From Aquipluma nitroreducens (lineage in GTDB: Bacteria > Bacteroidota > Bacteroidia > Bacteroidales > Prolixibacteraceae), in contig NZ_AP018694.1 in the NCBI RefSeq assembly GCF_009689585.1, positions 3,959,501-4,023,500 of the forward strand: a stretch of DNA of 64,000 nucleotides. Reading direction: 5' to 3'. The notes under the pieces were generated by a model. It was not told the origin of the DNA. It saw only the letters and a program-made list of their open reading frames with translations, and ran no database searches. The translations under genes and the position numbers were made by a program. The first letter of the stretch is position 1. The number at the start of each line of letters is the position of its first letter. Below, in pieces: positions 1 through 8,887 of the stretch.

Positions 1-1
1 C

Positions 2-634
2 TCCGGAATTCATCAGGATGGTGTGTTGAAGAATCGCGAAAACTATGAAATTATGGATCCTGCCGATGTGGGTATCAATGAATCGAGCATTGTCTTAACT
101 GCCCGCAGTGGTCGTGCTGCTTTAAGGCATCGTTTGGAAATCATGGGTTTTGAATTGGATAAAGAGAAATTGGATGAAGTTTATGAGCAATTTTTGAAAT
201 TGGCTGATAAGAAAAAAGACGTGAAGGATGATGATGTGGCTGCTTTGTTGGGGGATGCAACTCAGAAAGAACGTCGCATTAAGCTTGATTTCTTACAGGT
301 GGTTACAGGGAAAGGTCTGGTGCCAATAGCCAATGTGCGATTAGATATTTCCGGTGAAATACTTGATGCAACAGCTTCAGGAAACGGTCCGGTTGATGCA
401 GCCTTGAAAGCTGTAAAGAAAATAATTCACCGAAAGGTTGTTTTGGAAGAATTCCTGATTCAGGCCATAACACATGGAAGCGACGATTTAGGTAAAGTGC
501 ATATGCAGGTAAATCACGAAGGTGGAAATTACCATGGGTTTGGCGCCAACACAGATATCATTACGGCATCTGTTGAAGCTTTTCTGGATGCCATCAATAA
601 AATTCCGGGCGGAGTAAGGGCTAAAAAAGAGTAA
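2..634 (+). CDS. leuA: 2-isopropylmalate synthase, C-terminal part (5' end outside window)
   Basis: Condenses acetyl-CoA with 2-ketoisovalerate, the committed step of leucine synthesis, in the cytoplasm. The reading frame is open from base 2, so the gene begins upstream of the window and the catalytic TIM barrel is missing here. The first visible residues, SGIHQDG, are the substrate-binding loop that follows the barrel. A linker follows, then the LeuA regulatory (allosteric leucine-binding) domain, recognisable by the run [19 protein letters not shown] and the downstream [11 protein letters not shown] segment. It is the first of a run of leu genes on the same strand, 136 bases ahead of leuC. 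The downstream gap holds intergenic repeat sequence. Assignment is firm; whether it is feedback inhibited by leucine is inferred from the presence of the regulatory domain. Confidence 0.95.
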   Translation, partial: SGIHQDGVLKNRENYEIMDPADVGINESSIVLTARSGRAALRHRLEIMGFELDKEKLDEVYEQFLKLADKKKDVKDDDVAALLGDATQKERRIKLDFLQVVTGKGLVPIANVRLDISGEILDATASGNGPVDAALKAVKKIIHRKVVLEEFLIQAITHGSDDLGKVHMQVNHEGGNYHGFGANTDIITASVEAFLDAINKIPGGVRAKKE

Positions 635-770
635 AACCTCCACCGATCCCTTATCCTTTGCCGTCTGCTTTAGCTGACGGACATGATTTGAATAGAAATA
701 CAAATAACAATTTGCTGCGCCAAGTCCCCTCTCTTTTGGAGAGGGGTGGGGTGAGGCTAAAAAATAAATA
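635..770. repeat. Intergenic hairpin repeats between leuA and leuC
   Basis: The gap carries two back-to-back palindromes. One is CCGTC...GACGG at about 661-680. The other is CCCCTCTC-ttttg-GAGAGGGG at about 726-746, followed by a GTGGGGTGAGG tail. The second is of the kind of GC-rich hairpin often scattered between Bacteroidota genes; a related CCCCTTTAGGGG form is seen at about 17550-17575. It could also act as a weak intra-operon attenuator. No promoter was recognised. Confidence 0.6.
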
Positions 771-2171
771 ATGGAAGCAAAAACTTTATTCGACAAAATT
801 TGGGACTCGCATGTAGTGAAAGAGGTTGAAGGCGGCCCAAGTGTTTTATACATCGACCAGCATCTGATTCACGAAGTGACCAGCCCGGTTGCATTCCTTG
901 GTCTGGAGAAACGTGGATTGAAAGTGCTTCGTCCGGAGAAAACCGTTGCGACTCCCGACCACAACGTGCCAACGATTAATCAGCACCTGAGCATTAAAGA
1001 CGAATTGTCGCGCAATCAGGTTGAAATGCTGAAGAAAAATTGTGCCACTCATGGCATTGTTTATCATGGACTTGGAAGTGAAGGGCACGGCGTGGTTCAC
1101 ATCATTGGTCCTGAAATGGGACTTACCCAACCGGGAATGACCATTGTTTGCGGCGACAGTCACACATCAACTCACGGCGCTTTTGGGACGATTGCTTTCG
1201 GAATTGGTACCAGCGAAGTGGAAATGGTGTTTGCCAGTCAGTGCATCATGCAACCGAAGCCGAAGAAAATGTTGATCTCGGTAAACGGCAAGCTGAACAA
1301 AGGCGTAACAGCAAAAGACATTGCTTTATATGTAATCTCACAGATTTCAACTTCAGGTGGAACAGGCCACTTTGTTGAATTTGCTGGTTCGGCTATCGAA
1401 AGTTTATCGATGGAAGGTCGTATGACACTTTGTAACATGAGCATCGAATGTGGTGCGCGTGGTGGTATGATTGCTCCTGACCAAACGACTTTCGACTATG
1501 TAAAAAGTCGCCAGTTTGCTCCAAAAGGCGAAGCCTGGGATAAAGCGCTGGCTTACTGGAAAACATTGAAATCGGATGCCGATGCAGTATTCGATTCGGT
1601 TTACGAATTTGACGCAGCCAACATTGAACCGATGATCACCTTCGGAACCAATCCGGGAATGGGAATCGGTATTTCGAAGAATGTTCCAACCAGCGATGGG
1701 TTAGTTGGGAATGATAAGCTGACTTACGAAAAGTCGTTGAAATATATGGGTTACAACCAAGGTGACAAAATGGTCGGCAAGCAAATCGACTATGTTTTTG
1801 TAGGGAGTTGTACCAATGGACGAATTGAAGATTTCAGGGCGTTTGCGAATGCTGTTAAGGGCAAGAAAAAGGCGGATAACGTAACTGCTTGGATTGTACC
1901 CGGATCGCATGCTGTCGAAAAGCAAATCATTGCAGAAGGATTGGTCGAAATTCTGGAAGCTGCCGGATTCGAACTTCGTCAGCCCGGCTGCTCTGCATGT
2001 TTAGCAATGAACGACGATAAAATTCCGGAAGGAAAATATTCAGTTTCTACCTCGAACCGCAACTTCGAAGGCCGCCAGGGACCAGGCGCACGCACATTGC
2101 TTGCCAGTCCGCTAACCGCTGCCGCTGCTGCCGTAACTGGGAAGATTACAGATCCAAGAGAATTCCTCTAG
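771..2171 (+). CDS. leuC: 3-isopropylmalate dehydratase, large subunit
   Basis: Isomerises 2- to 3-isopropylmalate with LeuD, using a [4Fe-4S] cluster. The protein is 466 residues, the normal length for the family. Cluster ligands are visible: Cys347 in VGSCTNGR, and Cys407 and Cys410 in [10 protein letters not shown]. The [12 protein letters not shown] and [17 protein letters not shown] signatures of the aconitase superfamily are intact. The ATG at 771 fits the family N-terminus ([14 protein letters not shown]). Unlike the common leuC-leuD adjacency, an unrelated four-helix-bundle gene sits between it and leuD. Confidence 0.98.
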   Translation: MEAKTLFDKIWDSHVVKEVEGGPSVLYIDQHLIHEVTSPVAFLGLEKRGLKVLRPEKTVATPDHNVPTINQHLSIKDELSRNQVEMLKKNCATHGIVYHGLGSEGHGVVHIIGPEMGLTQPGMTIVCGDSHTSTHGAFGTIAFGIGTSEVEMVFASQCIMQPKPKKMLISVNGKLNKGVTAKDIALYVISQISTSGGTGHFVEFAGSAIESLSMEGRMTLCNMSIECGARGGMIAPDQTTFDYVKSRQFAPKGEAWDKALAYWKTLKSDADAVFDSVYEFDAANIEPMITFGTNPGMGIGISKNVPTSDGLVGNDKLTYEKSLKYMGYNQGDKMVGKQIDYVFVGSCTNGRIEDFRAFANAVKGKKKADNVTAWIVPGSHAVEKQIIAEGLVEILEAAGFELRQPGCSACLAMNDDKIPEGKYSVSTSNRNFEGRQGPGARTLLASPLTAAAAAVTGKITDPREFL

Positions 2172-2220
2172 GAATCTTGAATAGAAGAGCTTGCATCAAG
2201 ATTTTCTTGACTTTTGAAAA

Positions 2221-2280
2221 TTCTAATATTCAAGAGTCTAACATTCAAGATTGTTTAAGTAACCTTCTAATATTCGAAAG
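2221..2280 (+). repeat. Short AT-rich direct repeats (TCTAATATTC type) upstream of the four-helix-bundle gene
   Basis: Three imperfect copies of TTCTAATATTCAAG occur at 2221-2234, 2236-2249 and 2265-2280. Two fused copies recur at 2684-2703 on the other side of the small gene. The motif belongs to a wider class of TCTAATATCT-like intergenic strings in this window, for example 18971-18994 and 48411-48434. These copies bracket the 113-residue gene and may mark its insertion. Confidence 0.55.
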
Positions 2281-2622
2281 ATGTCTGATTTGTCATCGTT
2301 TAAAGATCAATTAAAAAAGCGAACGAAGAAGTTTGCTCACGATTGTGTTAAGTTCTCGTTGAACCTTCCCAATGATCAACTTGGGCGGCACATAAGTGGT
2401 CAGTTAATACGATGTTCAACTTCAGTTGCTGCAAATTACAGAGCCTCATGCATTGCTCAAACAGTGCCCACGCTCATCAGTAAAATGAGTATTGCAATTG
2501 AGGAAGCAGACGAAAGTGAATTCTGGATCGAATTTGCGTTGGATGAAGGATTAAATTCAGATTCTAATGGTTTGGTTCTAATAACGGAAGCGCATGAAAT
2601 TGCTTCGATTTTAATAAAGTAA
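2281..2622 (+). CDS. Four-helix bundle protein (S23/IVP-like family)
   Basis: A 113-residue all-helical protein. It matches the small four-helix-bundle family first known from spirochaete 23S rRNA intervening sequences. The diagnostic stretch is present: QLIRCSTSVAANYRAS, then an ISKMSIAIEEADESEFWIEF segment. The family forms pentameric barrels; its cellular role is not established. Its position is odd: it interrupts the leucine operon between leuC and leuD, which normally lie together because their products form one enzyme. AT-rich direct repeats lie on both sides. Family call is confident; any functional link to leucine synthesis is doubtful, and insertion of a mobile-like cassette is the simpler reading. 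Confidence 0.88.
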   Translation: MSDLSSFKDQLKKRTKKFAHDCVKFSLNLPNDQLGRHISGQLIRCSTSVAANYRASCIAQTVPTLISKMSIAIEEADESEFWIEFALDEGLNSDSNGLVLITEAHEIASILIK

Positions 2623-2683
2623 AGAATGACATTACAAAACAACTCACACAAGTAGCTTTGTTTTCGGTCATTCTAGATTTAAG

Positions 2684-2703
2684 ATTCTAATATTCTAATA
2701 TTT
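2684..2703 (+). repeat. AT-rich direct repeat (two fused CTAATATT units) before leuD
   Basis: Two overlapping units of TTCTAATATT lie directly before the leuD start. They match the three units at 2221-2280 on the other side of the four-helix-bundle gene. Confidence 0.5.
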
Positions 2704-2708
2704 AAATA

Positions 2709-3296
2709 ATGGCTTACGATAAATTTACAACATTGACATCGCCGGCAGTTCCGCTGCCCATCGAAAATATTGATACTGATCAGATTATTCCGGCTCGTTT
2801 CCTGAAAGCCGTTGAACGCAAAGGTTTTGGCGATAACCTGTTTCGCGACTGGCGGTACGATAAAAGCAACCAGCCGATTGCTGATTTTCCGCTGAATCAG
2901 GCAAAGTACTCAGGTAAAATCCTGGTAGCAGGTAAAAATTTTGGAAGTGGTTCGAGCCGCGAACATGCTGCCTGGGCGATTTACGATTATGGATTCCGCG
3001 TGGTGGTTTCCAGCTTTTTTGCAGATATTTTTCAGGGAAATGCCTTGAACAATGGCATCCTTCCGGTGGTTGTATCACCTGAGTTTTTGGAGAAGATATT
3101 TTCGGCCATTTCAGCCGATCAGAATGCTCAGTTCGAGGTTGATCTTCAGAATCAGAAATTTACGATTTGTGCAAGTGGCGAATCGGCTGGTTTTACGATT
3201 AATCCCTATAAAAAACATTGTTTGACTAATGGTCTCGATGATATCGATTACCTGGTCAGCATGAAAGAAGAAATTGCAGCGTTTGAAGCGAAATAA
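2709..3296 (+). CDS. leuD: 3-isopropylmalate dehydratase, small subunit
   Basis: Swivelling domain partner of LeuC. The 195-residue length is typical. The N-terminal signature [19 protein letters not shown] is complete, as are the [13 protein letters not shown] substrate-binding loop and the [19 protein letters not shown] segment of the aconitase small-subunit fold. It starts at ATG 2709 after an AT-rich leader. It lies 538 bases after leuC rather than immediately behind it, because of the inserted four-helix-bundle gene, and is followed by leuA-like and leuB genes on the same strand. Confidence 0.98.
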   Translation: MAYDKFTTLTSPAVPLPIENIDTDQIIPARFLKAVERKGFGDNLFRDWRYDKSNQPIADFPLNQAKYSGKILVAGKNFGSGSSREHAAWAIYDYGFRVVVSSFFADIFQGNALNNGILPVVVSPEFLEKIFSAISADQNAQFEVDLQNQKFTICASGESAGFTINPYKKHCLTNGLDDIDYLVSMKEEIAAFEAK

Positions 3297-3386
3297 ACAC
3301 ACAGAACACAAAGTTTCGCACACAGAACACCAAGTTGACTTTTTCATAGTGGTTTCTTTGTGTCCTTCGTGGTTAAATTAATTGTT

Positions 3387-4931
3387 ATGACAGGAAAAGT
3401 AGTTGAGGTTAAAAATCAGGTGATTAGTATTATGGATACGACATTGCGGGATGGAGAACAAACCTCCGGCGTGTCGTTTACGGACATGGAAAAACTGAGT
3501 GTCGCCCGTATTTTGCTGGAAGATGTGAAAGTTGACCGGATAGAAGTTGCCTCTGCACGCGTTTCTGATGGTGAATTTCTTGCGGCCAAACGGATAATGG
3601 AATGGGCAAAAGAGAGAGGCCATTTGCCGAAAATTGAAATACTTGGCTTTGTTGATGGCAAAATTTCGCTCGACTGGATTAATTCTGCTGGTGGGAAAGT
3701 CCTGAATTTACTTTGCAAAGGTTCATACAAGCATGTCACTCAACAACTCCGGAAAACTCCCGAGCAACACGTTGAAGACATTAAAAAGTCTGTTCAGTAT
3801 GCCGGTGAACTCGGAATCAGGGTGAATGTTTACCTCGAAGATTGGTCGAATGGGATGCGCAGTTCGAAAGATTATGTGCATTTCATGGTTGGCGAATTAC
3901 TCAAACTCAACATCAACCGTATCATGCTGCCCGACACTCTTGGCATTCTTGATCCGGACGAAACCTATGAGTTTTGCCGCGAAATGATTGAATCTTTTCC
4001 TGATGGACATTTCGATTTTCATGCACACAACGATTACGATTTGGCCTGCGCCAATGTGTTTCACGCCATCAAGGCCGGAATTCGCACGGTTCACACTACT
4101 GTAAATGGACTCGGCGAGCGTGCAGGGAATGCTCCACTTTCGAGTGTGATTGCTACCGTAAAAGATCACCTGAAAATGGAAACAAAGGTGAACGAATCGA
4201 TGCTTAATAAAATTTCCAGACTGGTCGAATCGTTCTCCGGAATCCGCATTCCAACAAATAAACCGTTGATTGGCGAATTCGTTTTCACGCAATGTAGCGG
4301 AATTCATGCAGATGGGGATAGTAAAAATAACCTATATTTTAACGACTTGCTTCCTGAACGTTTTGGACGTACCCGCGTTTATGCGCTTGGAAAAACTTCA
4401 GGGAAAGCCAATATCAAGAATAATCTGGAGGAATTGGGCATTGAACTCGACCCGGCAGCGTTGAAACTGGTGACAGATCGTATCATTGAACTGGGTGATC
4501 GCAAGGAAACAGTAACGATCGAAGATCTTCCATACATTGTTGCCGATGTACTTAATTCAGAAGATGAAGAAGCCGCGATTAAGTTGGTAAACTACGCATT
4601 GGCTCATGGAATGAACCTCAGGCCGTCAGCAACAGTGTGCATACAGATTAGAGGTGAAAAGTACGAAGCAAATTCTGCTGGTGATGGTATTTATGATGCC
4701 TTCATGAATGCTGTTCAGATGATATACAGTGAGTTAAATAAACCGCTTCCAAAGTTACTCGATTATTCAGTAACCATTCCTCCTGGAGGTCAAACCGACG
4801 CTTTAGTCGAAACCTTGATCACTTGGGAGCTGGACCGTGAATTCAAAACCCGTGGGCTTGATTCTGACCAGACAGCGGCAGCTATTAAGGCTACCATGCG
4901 TATGCTGAATTTGATTGAATCTAAGAATTAA
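3387..4931 (+). CDS. Alpha-isopropylmalate synthase family protein (second LeuA; possibly citramalate synthase-like)
   Basis: A second Claisen-condensing enzyme of 514 residues. The DRE-TIM metallolyase signature TLRDGEQT lies near residues 19-26, the metal ligands His212 and His214 are in FHAHNDYDL, and VNGLGERAGNAPL follows. A C-terminal LeuA regulatory domain is present (SVTIPPGGQTDALVET). I chose ATG 3387; an in-frame GTG at 3360 would add nine poorly conserved residues. A LeuA paralogue between leuD and leuB is a recurrent arrangement in Bacteroidota. Whether it makes isopropylmalate or citramalate cannot be settled by eye. The complete leuCDB set could process either product. Its stop codon overlaps the next start. 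Confidence 0.9.
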   Translation: MTGKVVEVKNQVISIMDTTLRDGEQTSGVSFTDMEKLSVARILLEDVKVDRIEVASARVSDGEFLAAKRIMEWAKERGHLPKIEILGFVDGKISLDWINSAGGKVLNLLCKGSYKHVTQQLRKTPEQHVEDIKKSVQYAGELGIRVNVYLEDWSNGMRSSKDYVHFMVGELLKLNINRIMLPDTLGILDPDETYEFCREMIESFPDGHFDFHAHNDYDLACANVFHAIKAGIRTVHTTVNGLGERAGNAPLSSVIATVKDHLKMETKVNESMLNKISRLVESFSGIRIPTNKPLIGEFVFTQCSGIHADGDSKNNLYFNDLLPERFGRTRVYALGKTSGKANIKNNLEELGIELDPAALKLVTDRIIELGDRKETVTIEDLPYIVADVLNSEDEEAAIKLVNYALAHGMNLRPSATVCIQIRGEKYEANSAGDGIYDAFMNAVQMIYSELNKPLPKLLDYSVTIPPGGQTDALVETLITWELDREFKTRGLDSDQTAAAIKATMRMLNLIESKN

Positions 4932-5650
4932 TGACTTATACCAAACAAAAATCATCTCCAGAAGCTATTCGGAATAACTTCGATCAACAGGTTGAGCGGT
5001 TTTCGAATCTGGAGACCGGACAAACAACCGCTGTCGATTCACCTTTGTGCATGGAGTTGGTAGCTCGGTCGGCTGCGTTACTTAATCCTGAAGCAACAAG
5101 AATCATGGATTTAGGCTGCGGCGGCGGAAATTACGCGGTAAAAGTATCGTCTTTCCTTCCTAATGTCGATTGTACTTTAGTTGATCTGAGTGCAAATATG
5201 CTTGTCAAGGCAAAGGAACGCGTTTCTGAAAATATCTCGGGCTCTGTTACAACCATTCAGGGCGATTACCGTGAAGTTGTGTTTGAAGAAAATTCGTATG
5301 ATGTGATTACTGCCGGAACTACACTTCATCATCTTCGCGAAGATCAGGAATGGGAATCGGTTTTTTTGAAAATCTACCGCGCGCTAAAAGTGGGTGGAAC
5401 ATTCTGGATCAACGACATTGTGTTAAGCGAAACCGATGAAATCAACCAAATGATGTTGGAGGGTTGGATTGGTGAAATGAGAAAGCACCACGATGAGGAT
5501 GAGGTTAAAATGTATCTGGGCCGTTACGAATCGGAAGATACCCCGCGTACCTTTAGTTATCAACTCGATCTGATGAAACAAGTTGGATTTTCGGAAACAA
5601 TAGTATTGCATAAACATTTTAATTTTGCAGCCTTCGGGGCAATCAAATAA
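4931..5650 (+). CDS. Class I SAM-dependent methyltransferase embedded in the leucine operon
   Basis: A 239-residue class I methyltransferase. Motif I (IMDLGCGGGNYAVKV) lies near residues 57-71, and the acidic residue ending strand 2 is in CTLVDLSANML. A TAGTTLHHL segment sits in the motif IV region, where the proton-poor HH is typical of UbiE-like enzymes. The ATG overlaps the leuA-paralogue stop (TAATG), so the two are probably translationally coupled. The substrate is unknown. Being between a LeuA paralogue and leuB suggests co-expression with leucine synthesis, but no known step of that pathway needs methylation. It is otherwise complete and shows no frameshift. Confidence 0.85.
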   Translation: MTYTKQKSSPEAIRNNFDQQVERFSNLETGQTTAVDSPLCMELVARSAALLNPEATRIMDLGCGGGNYAVKVSSFLPNVDCTLVDLSANMLVKAKERVSENISGSVTTIQGDYREVVFEENSYDVITAGTTLHHLREDQEWESVFLKIYRALKVGGTFWINDIVLSETDEINQMMLEGWIGEMRKHHDEDEVKMYLGRYESEDTPRTFSYQLDLMKQVGFSETIVLHKHFNFAAFGAIK

Positions 5651-5661
5651 CCCGATGTTTT

Positions 5662-5729
5662 AGTCATCCTGAACTTGTTTCAGGATCTGACTGAATTTCA
5701 ATAGACCCCGAAATAAATTTGGGGTGACG
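5662..5729. repeat. Intergenic double-hairpin repeat, copy 1 (TCATCCTGAACTTG family)
   Basis: Contains ATCCTGAA-cttg-TTTCAGGAT followed by CCCC-gaaataaattt-GGGG. The same pair of hairpins in the same order occurs at 6886-6953, and the first hairpin recurs inverted at 55634-55658. Copies 1 and 2 flank leuB as direct repeats. No open reading frame is associated. Confidence 0.8.
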
Positions 5730-5754
5730 AACGAAAAAATTAAAGACCAAAAAT

Positions 5755-6819
5755 ATGAAGTTAAAATTAGCCATTCTTCCCGGCGACGGGATCGGACCTG
5801 AAATTATTGATCAGGCCATGAAAGTAGTGAAAGTGGTTGCAGCCAAATTCAACCACGAGCTCGAATATGAATTTGCACTAACCGGTGCCTGTGCCATCGA
5901 CGAATTGGGTGCACCTTATCCCGATTCAACCCACGAATTGTGTATGAACGCAGATGCCGTTTTGTTCGGCGCCATTGGCGACCCAAAATACGACAACAAC
6001 CCGAAAGCGCCTGTTCGTCCGGAACAAGGTTTGCTGCTGATGCGCAAAAAGCTGGGATTGTATGCCAACATCCGTCCGGTAGTTACTTTTCCATCGTTGT
6101 TGCACAAATCACCACTTCGTCGCGAGTTGATTGAGGGTGCCGATTTCGTGGCTATTCGCGAATTAACCGGCGGTATTTATTTTGGCGAAAAAGGCCGGAA
6201 AGACAATGGCAACACGGCTTTCGATGTGTGCGAATACACTCGTATGGAAGTGGAACGTATTCTGAAACTGGGTTACGAATACGCCATGAAACGAAACAAA
6301 AAACTGACAGTTGTTGACAAGGCTAACGTGCTGGAAAGCTCACGTTTGTGGAGAGAAGTTGCTCAGGAAATGGCTCCGACTTATCCTGAAGTGACCACCG
6401 AATATATGTTCGTTGACAATGCTGCCATGCAAATTATACAGTGGCCTAAAAACTTCGATGTAATGGTTACCGAAAACATGTTCGGAGATATTTTGACCGA
6501 TGAAGCTTCGGTAATTACCGGTTCACTCGGTTTGTCGCCATCGGCTTCCATTGGAATTCACACTTCAGTATTTGAGCCAATCCACGGATCGTATCCACAG
6601 GCTGCCGGAAAGAATATTGCGAACCCTGTTGCCACCATTTTGTCGGCGGCCATGATGTTTGAATATGCATTCAACCTGATGGAAGAAGGCGCTATTATCC
6701 GCAAAGCGGTTGATGCTTCGCTCGATGCTAAAGTTGTGACTGTAGATATTTCAACAGAAAAACCATATTCTACTTCGGAAGTGGGTGACTGGATCGCCGA
6801 ATGGGTTGCTAAAAACTAA
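5755..6819 (+). CDS. leuB: 3-isopropylmalate dehydrogenase
   Basis: NAD-dependent oxidative decarboxylation of 3-isopropylmalate to 2-ketoisocaproate, the last committed leucine step before transamination. The 354-residue protein shows [10 protein letters not shown] at the N-terminus, [11 protein letters not shown] (substrate Arg/Tyr region), [16 protein letters not shown] with the catalytic Lys, and the metal-binding [11 protein letters not shown]. The adenosine-binding [19 protein letters not shown] signature is also present. It closes the operon and is followed within 20 bases by an intrinsic terminator. It is flanked by two direct copies of the 68-bp double-hairpin repeat. Confidence 0.98.
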   Translation: MKLKLAILPGDGIGPEIIDQAMKVVKVVAAKFNHELEYEFALTGACAIDELGAPYPDSTHELCMNADAVLFGAIGDPKYDNNPKAPVRPEQGLLLMRKKLGLYANIRPVVTFPSLLHKSPLRRELIEGADFVAIRELTGGIYFGEKGRKDNGNTAFDVCEYTRMEVERILKLGYEYAMKRNKKLTVVDKANVLESSRLWREVAQEMAPTYPEVTTEYMFVDNAAMQIIQWPKNFDVMVTENMFGDILTDEASVITGSLGLSPSASIGIHTSVFEPIHGSYPQAAGKNIANPVATILSAAMMFEYAFNLMEEGAIIRKAVDASLDAKVVTVDISTEKPYSTSEVGDWIAEWVAKN

Positions 6820-6836
6820 GATTTTCAAATTATAGT

Positions 6837-6870
6837 GAAAGGCTCTTTGCGCAGGCAGGGAGCCTTTTTT
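6837..6870 (+). terminator. Intrinsic terminator of the leucine operon
   Basis: Stem AAAGGCTC / GGAGCCTTT with a GC-containing loop and a run of six T, starting 18 bases after the leuB stop. It marks the 3' end of the leu transcription unit. Confidence 0.85.
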
Positions 6871-6885
6871 GTATTCCAGTGTTGT

Positions 6886-6953
6886 GTCATCCTGAACTTG
6901 TTTCAGGATCTGCCCGGATTAAGCAACAGACCCCGAAATAAATTCGGGGTGAC
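6886..6953. repeat. Intergenic double-hairpin repeat, copy 2 (TCATCCTGAACTTG family)
   Basis: Same two hairpins as 5662-5729 in the same orientation. The distal arm differs by single bases but keeps pairing (CCCCGAAATAAATTCGGGG). It lies between the leu terminator and the convergent PPOX-like gene, where it could also reinforce termination. Confidence 0.8.
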
Positions 6954-6991
6954 TGGAATTATACGTTCTTCTATTTTGTTGAAACGTCAAG

Positions 6992-7378
6992 TTAAAGCAT
7001 TTGCTTGGCTTGATCAACCGTTACTTCCAGAACTCTGGTCAGGAATGAAAATTTTTCTTTCATAAAGTCGTATTCTTCACCGGAGGAAATGTATCTGGCA
7101 GCACCATTTACCAGAAATCCTGTTCCCGGATAATCTTTATATCCTAATACTTCTCTGGTTCCTAATGTAAGTTTTACCTGATTGTTTACATCCACATTTT
7201 TCTCTGTTTTCCGGAATCCGTAGGCTGGAATCAGAATTCGTTCATCTTCAGTGATAACCAGAAAGGAATTCCAAGTATTTACCACATGAGTTTCTACTCC
7301 CCATGAAACGATGGAAACAACGCCCTCATGTTTCAGTACTTCATGAAATTTTTCGGATAATTTTTTGTCTTCGCTCAT
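6992..7378 (-). CDS. Pyridoxamine 5'-phosphate oxidase-like FMN-binding protein
   Basis: A 128-residue split-barrel flavoprotein. The family pattern is seen in the order VSIVSWG...NTWNSFLVITEDERILIPAYG, then KLTLGTREVLGYKDYPGTGFLVNGAARY. This resembles the small PPOX/FMN-binding proteins that bind FMN as dimers rather than true PdxH, which is longer. The physiological electron donor and substrate are unknown. It is transcribed leftwards behind a Crp/Fnr gene; a good -7 box at 7418-7425 suggests its own promoter. The complete ORF ends convergently with the leu operon. Confidence 0.8.
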   Translation of the reverse strand: MSEDKKLSEKFHEVLKHEGVVSIVSWGVETHVVNTWNSFLVITEDERILIPAYGFRKTEKNVDVNNQVKLTLGTREVLGYKDYPGTGFLVNGAARYISSGEEYDFMKEKFSFLTRVLEVTVDQAKQML

Positions 7379-7417
7379 ATTCTTAATTTTTATGTGTTTT
7401 CAGATTATTTGTGACTA

Positions 7418-7425
7418 CAAAATTA
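7418..7425 (-). promoter_or_regulatory. Bacteroidota-type -7 box upstream of the PPOX-like gene
   Basis: On the minus strand the octamer reads TAATTTTG, a full match to TAnnTTTG, about 40 bases before the ATG. A TTTG lies upstream but only 14 bases away, shorter than the usual 19. Only the -7 element is convincing. Confidence 0.45.
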
Positions 7426-7471
7426 TCTGTTTCAGCGTTCAAAAAAATTAAACTGGTTTAAGAAACGAGGT

Positions 7472-8044
7472 CTATAAGTTCTTCTTTCTAAGTTCGCTCA
7501 CATATTGTGGGGTGAGTCCCAGGTAGGAAGCAATCATATATTGCGGGACACGCTGAACAAATTCCGGAAAAGAGTTGGAAAAGAGTTGGTAGAATTCCTC
7601 TTTTGACATTTCGTACATGTATTTTTGACGGAGTTGCGAGGCAGCTAAAGCCCGCTGCATAACCATCCGGAAATAGCGTTCCATTTGGGGAATTTCCCGT
7701 AGCATCGTTTCAAAAGATGAAGAACTAATTGCCAGAATCTCTGATTTTTCGACGGTTTGAATGAAGTAAGGTGATGGTTTGTGATCGATAAAGCTGAAAT
7801 GATCTGCCATCCACCAATGTTCTAAAGCAAATTGAGTAATCTGTTCGTTCAATTTGTTGTCGATAAAATACATTCGTAAACAACCTTTCTCTACGAAATA
7901 AATGGATTGACAAACCTGATTTTCTTTTAGTAAAAATTCCTTTCGCTTTAACTTAAGCGGAGTAATGTATTTTATTAAAAACGCAATTGACTCGTCATCA
8001 ATTTCAACGTATTTGCGGATATGATTGATGAAATTCGGATACAT
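7472..8044 (-). CDS. Crp/Fnr family transcriptional regulator
   Basis: A 190-residue regulator. The N-terminal cyclic-nucleotide-binding-like barrel is recognisable from LKRKEFLLKENQVCQSIYFVEKGCLRMYF and ISSSSFETML. The C-terminal helix-turn-helix is seen in VQRVPQYMIASYLGLTPQYVSELRKK. There is no Cys cluster at the N-terminus for an Fe-S centre, so an Fnr-type oxygen sensor is unlikely. Ligand unknown. This compact Bacteroidota form is common next to small flavoproteins or transporters. It may control the PPOX-like gene 94 bases downstream, which is inference from neighbourhood only. Confidence 0.88.
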   Translation of the reverse strand: MYPNFINHIRKYVEIDDESIAFLIKYITPLKLKRKEFLLKENQVCQSIYFVEKGCLRMYFIDNKLNEQITQFALEHWWMADHFSFIDHKPSPYFIQTVEKSEILAISSSSFETMLREIPQMERYFRMVMQRALAASQLRQKYMYEMSKEEFYQLFSNSFPEFVQRVPQYMIASYLGLTPQYVSELRKKNL

Positions 8045-8140
8045 CCAAGTGTTTTTTAGAGCAGAAAGGTATCAAATAACTGGCAAAATCAATTATTCAG
8101 GTTTTACTGAATTAAAATGGCGACGATTAAATAGGAAAAA

Positions 8141-8887
8141 TTAATTCACTTCGTGTGTTCCATCGGGCAAGTATTTCACCGTTGGTGGAACTTTTTTTAG
8201 GTTAAACAGGTCGTAGCTTTTTTTTAAATCGGCCCAAAGGCTTATTTTATCCTTGTTTTTGCTGTATCCTGTAATTAACCGGTTGTAAGTTTTATCTTCC
8301 AGCTTGGTGGGGTAAATGGCAATGTCAATTTCTTCCTGACCGGCATTATAGGCTTCGATGCAATAGACGAAAAGTTCTTTTATTTTCTCGTCGGTAATGG
8401 CAATACAGCCCGACGATTCGCAATTGCCATGAATGTAAATGAGATTGCCCAAGTGCCCACGAACACCACGAATGCTGTCGGATGCATTCGGATAATTGAT
8501 TCGCATCGAAAGGTAATATTTACTGTACGGATTCAATTCGTTGATGTGGTAAAATCCTTCAGGAACCTGCAAGTCGTGCGAACGGCGTTTAGGGCCAATT
8601 TCTCCTGAAATTTCACAAATCGGGATTTCTTTGATGAGCGTATAAGTCGAGTCGCAAATGTTCTTTCCCCACACTTCAACCTTCTTTTCGGTTTTGAAGG
8701 CGCGCAGGTAAATTCGTAGGCTATCGCGCGACAACGAGCGTTCCGACAGGGTTTTAATAACGGCTTTTTCTTTTGAAGAGTATGCCTCCCTGACCCGGGT
8801 GTAATTCAACTGTTTTTCGCGGAAAGTGCCTGGTGACGTTTCAAACAGCAAGGAAATCAGGGTGAAAATGATTAATATAAATCTCAT
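8141..8887 (-). CDS. L,D-transpeptidase (YkuD/YafK-type) family protein, exported
   Basis: A 248-residue periplasmic protein. Residues 1-19 form a signal peptide (MRFILIIFTLISLLFETSPG). The YkuD-type catalytic motif is clear: IYIHGNCESSGCIAI, with His in HG and the nucleophile Cys in GC. Upstream are VPEGFYHINELNPYSKYYLSMRI elements typical of the YafK/ErfK_YbiS_YhnG subgroup. Such enzymes cross-link or release proteins from peptidoglycan. The C-terminal 60 residues beyond the domain are uncharacterised. Monocistronic, with AT-rich sequence on both sides. Confidence 0.88.
   Translation of the reverse strand: MRFILIIFTLISLLFETSPGTFREKQLNYTRVREAYSSKEKAVIKTLSERSLSRDSLRIYLRAFKTEKKVEVWGKNICDSTYTLIKEIPICEISGEIGPKRRSHDLQVPEGFYHINELNPYSKYYLSMRINYPNASDSIRGVRGHLGNLIYIHGNCESSGCIAITDEKIKELFVYCIEAYNAGQEEIDIAIYPTKLEDKTYNRLITGYSKNKDKISLWADLKKSYDLFNLKKVPPTVKYLPDGTHEVN

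Noticed and set aside
2281-2622. Toxin-antitoxin role for the small gene inside the leu operon
   Set aside because: The sequence fits the four-helix-bundle family and has no toxin motif or partner.
6835-7065. 76-codon plus-strand frame after leuB
   Set aside because: It contains the operon terminator and an intergenic repeat and overlaps the certain PPOX-like gene.
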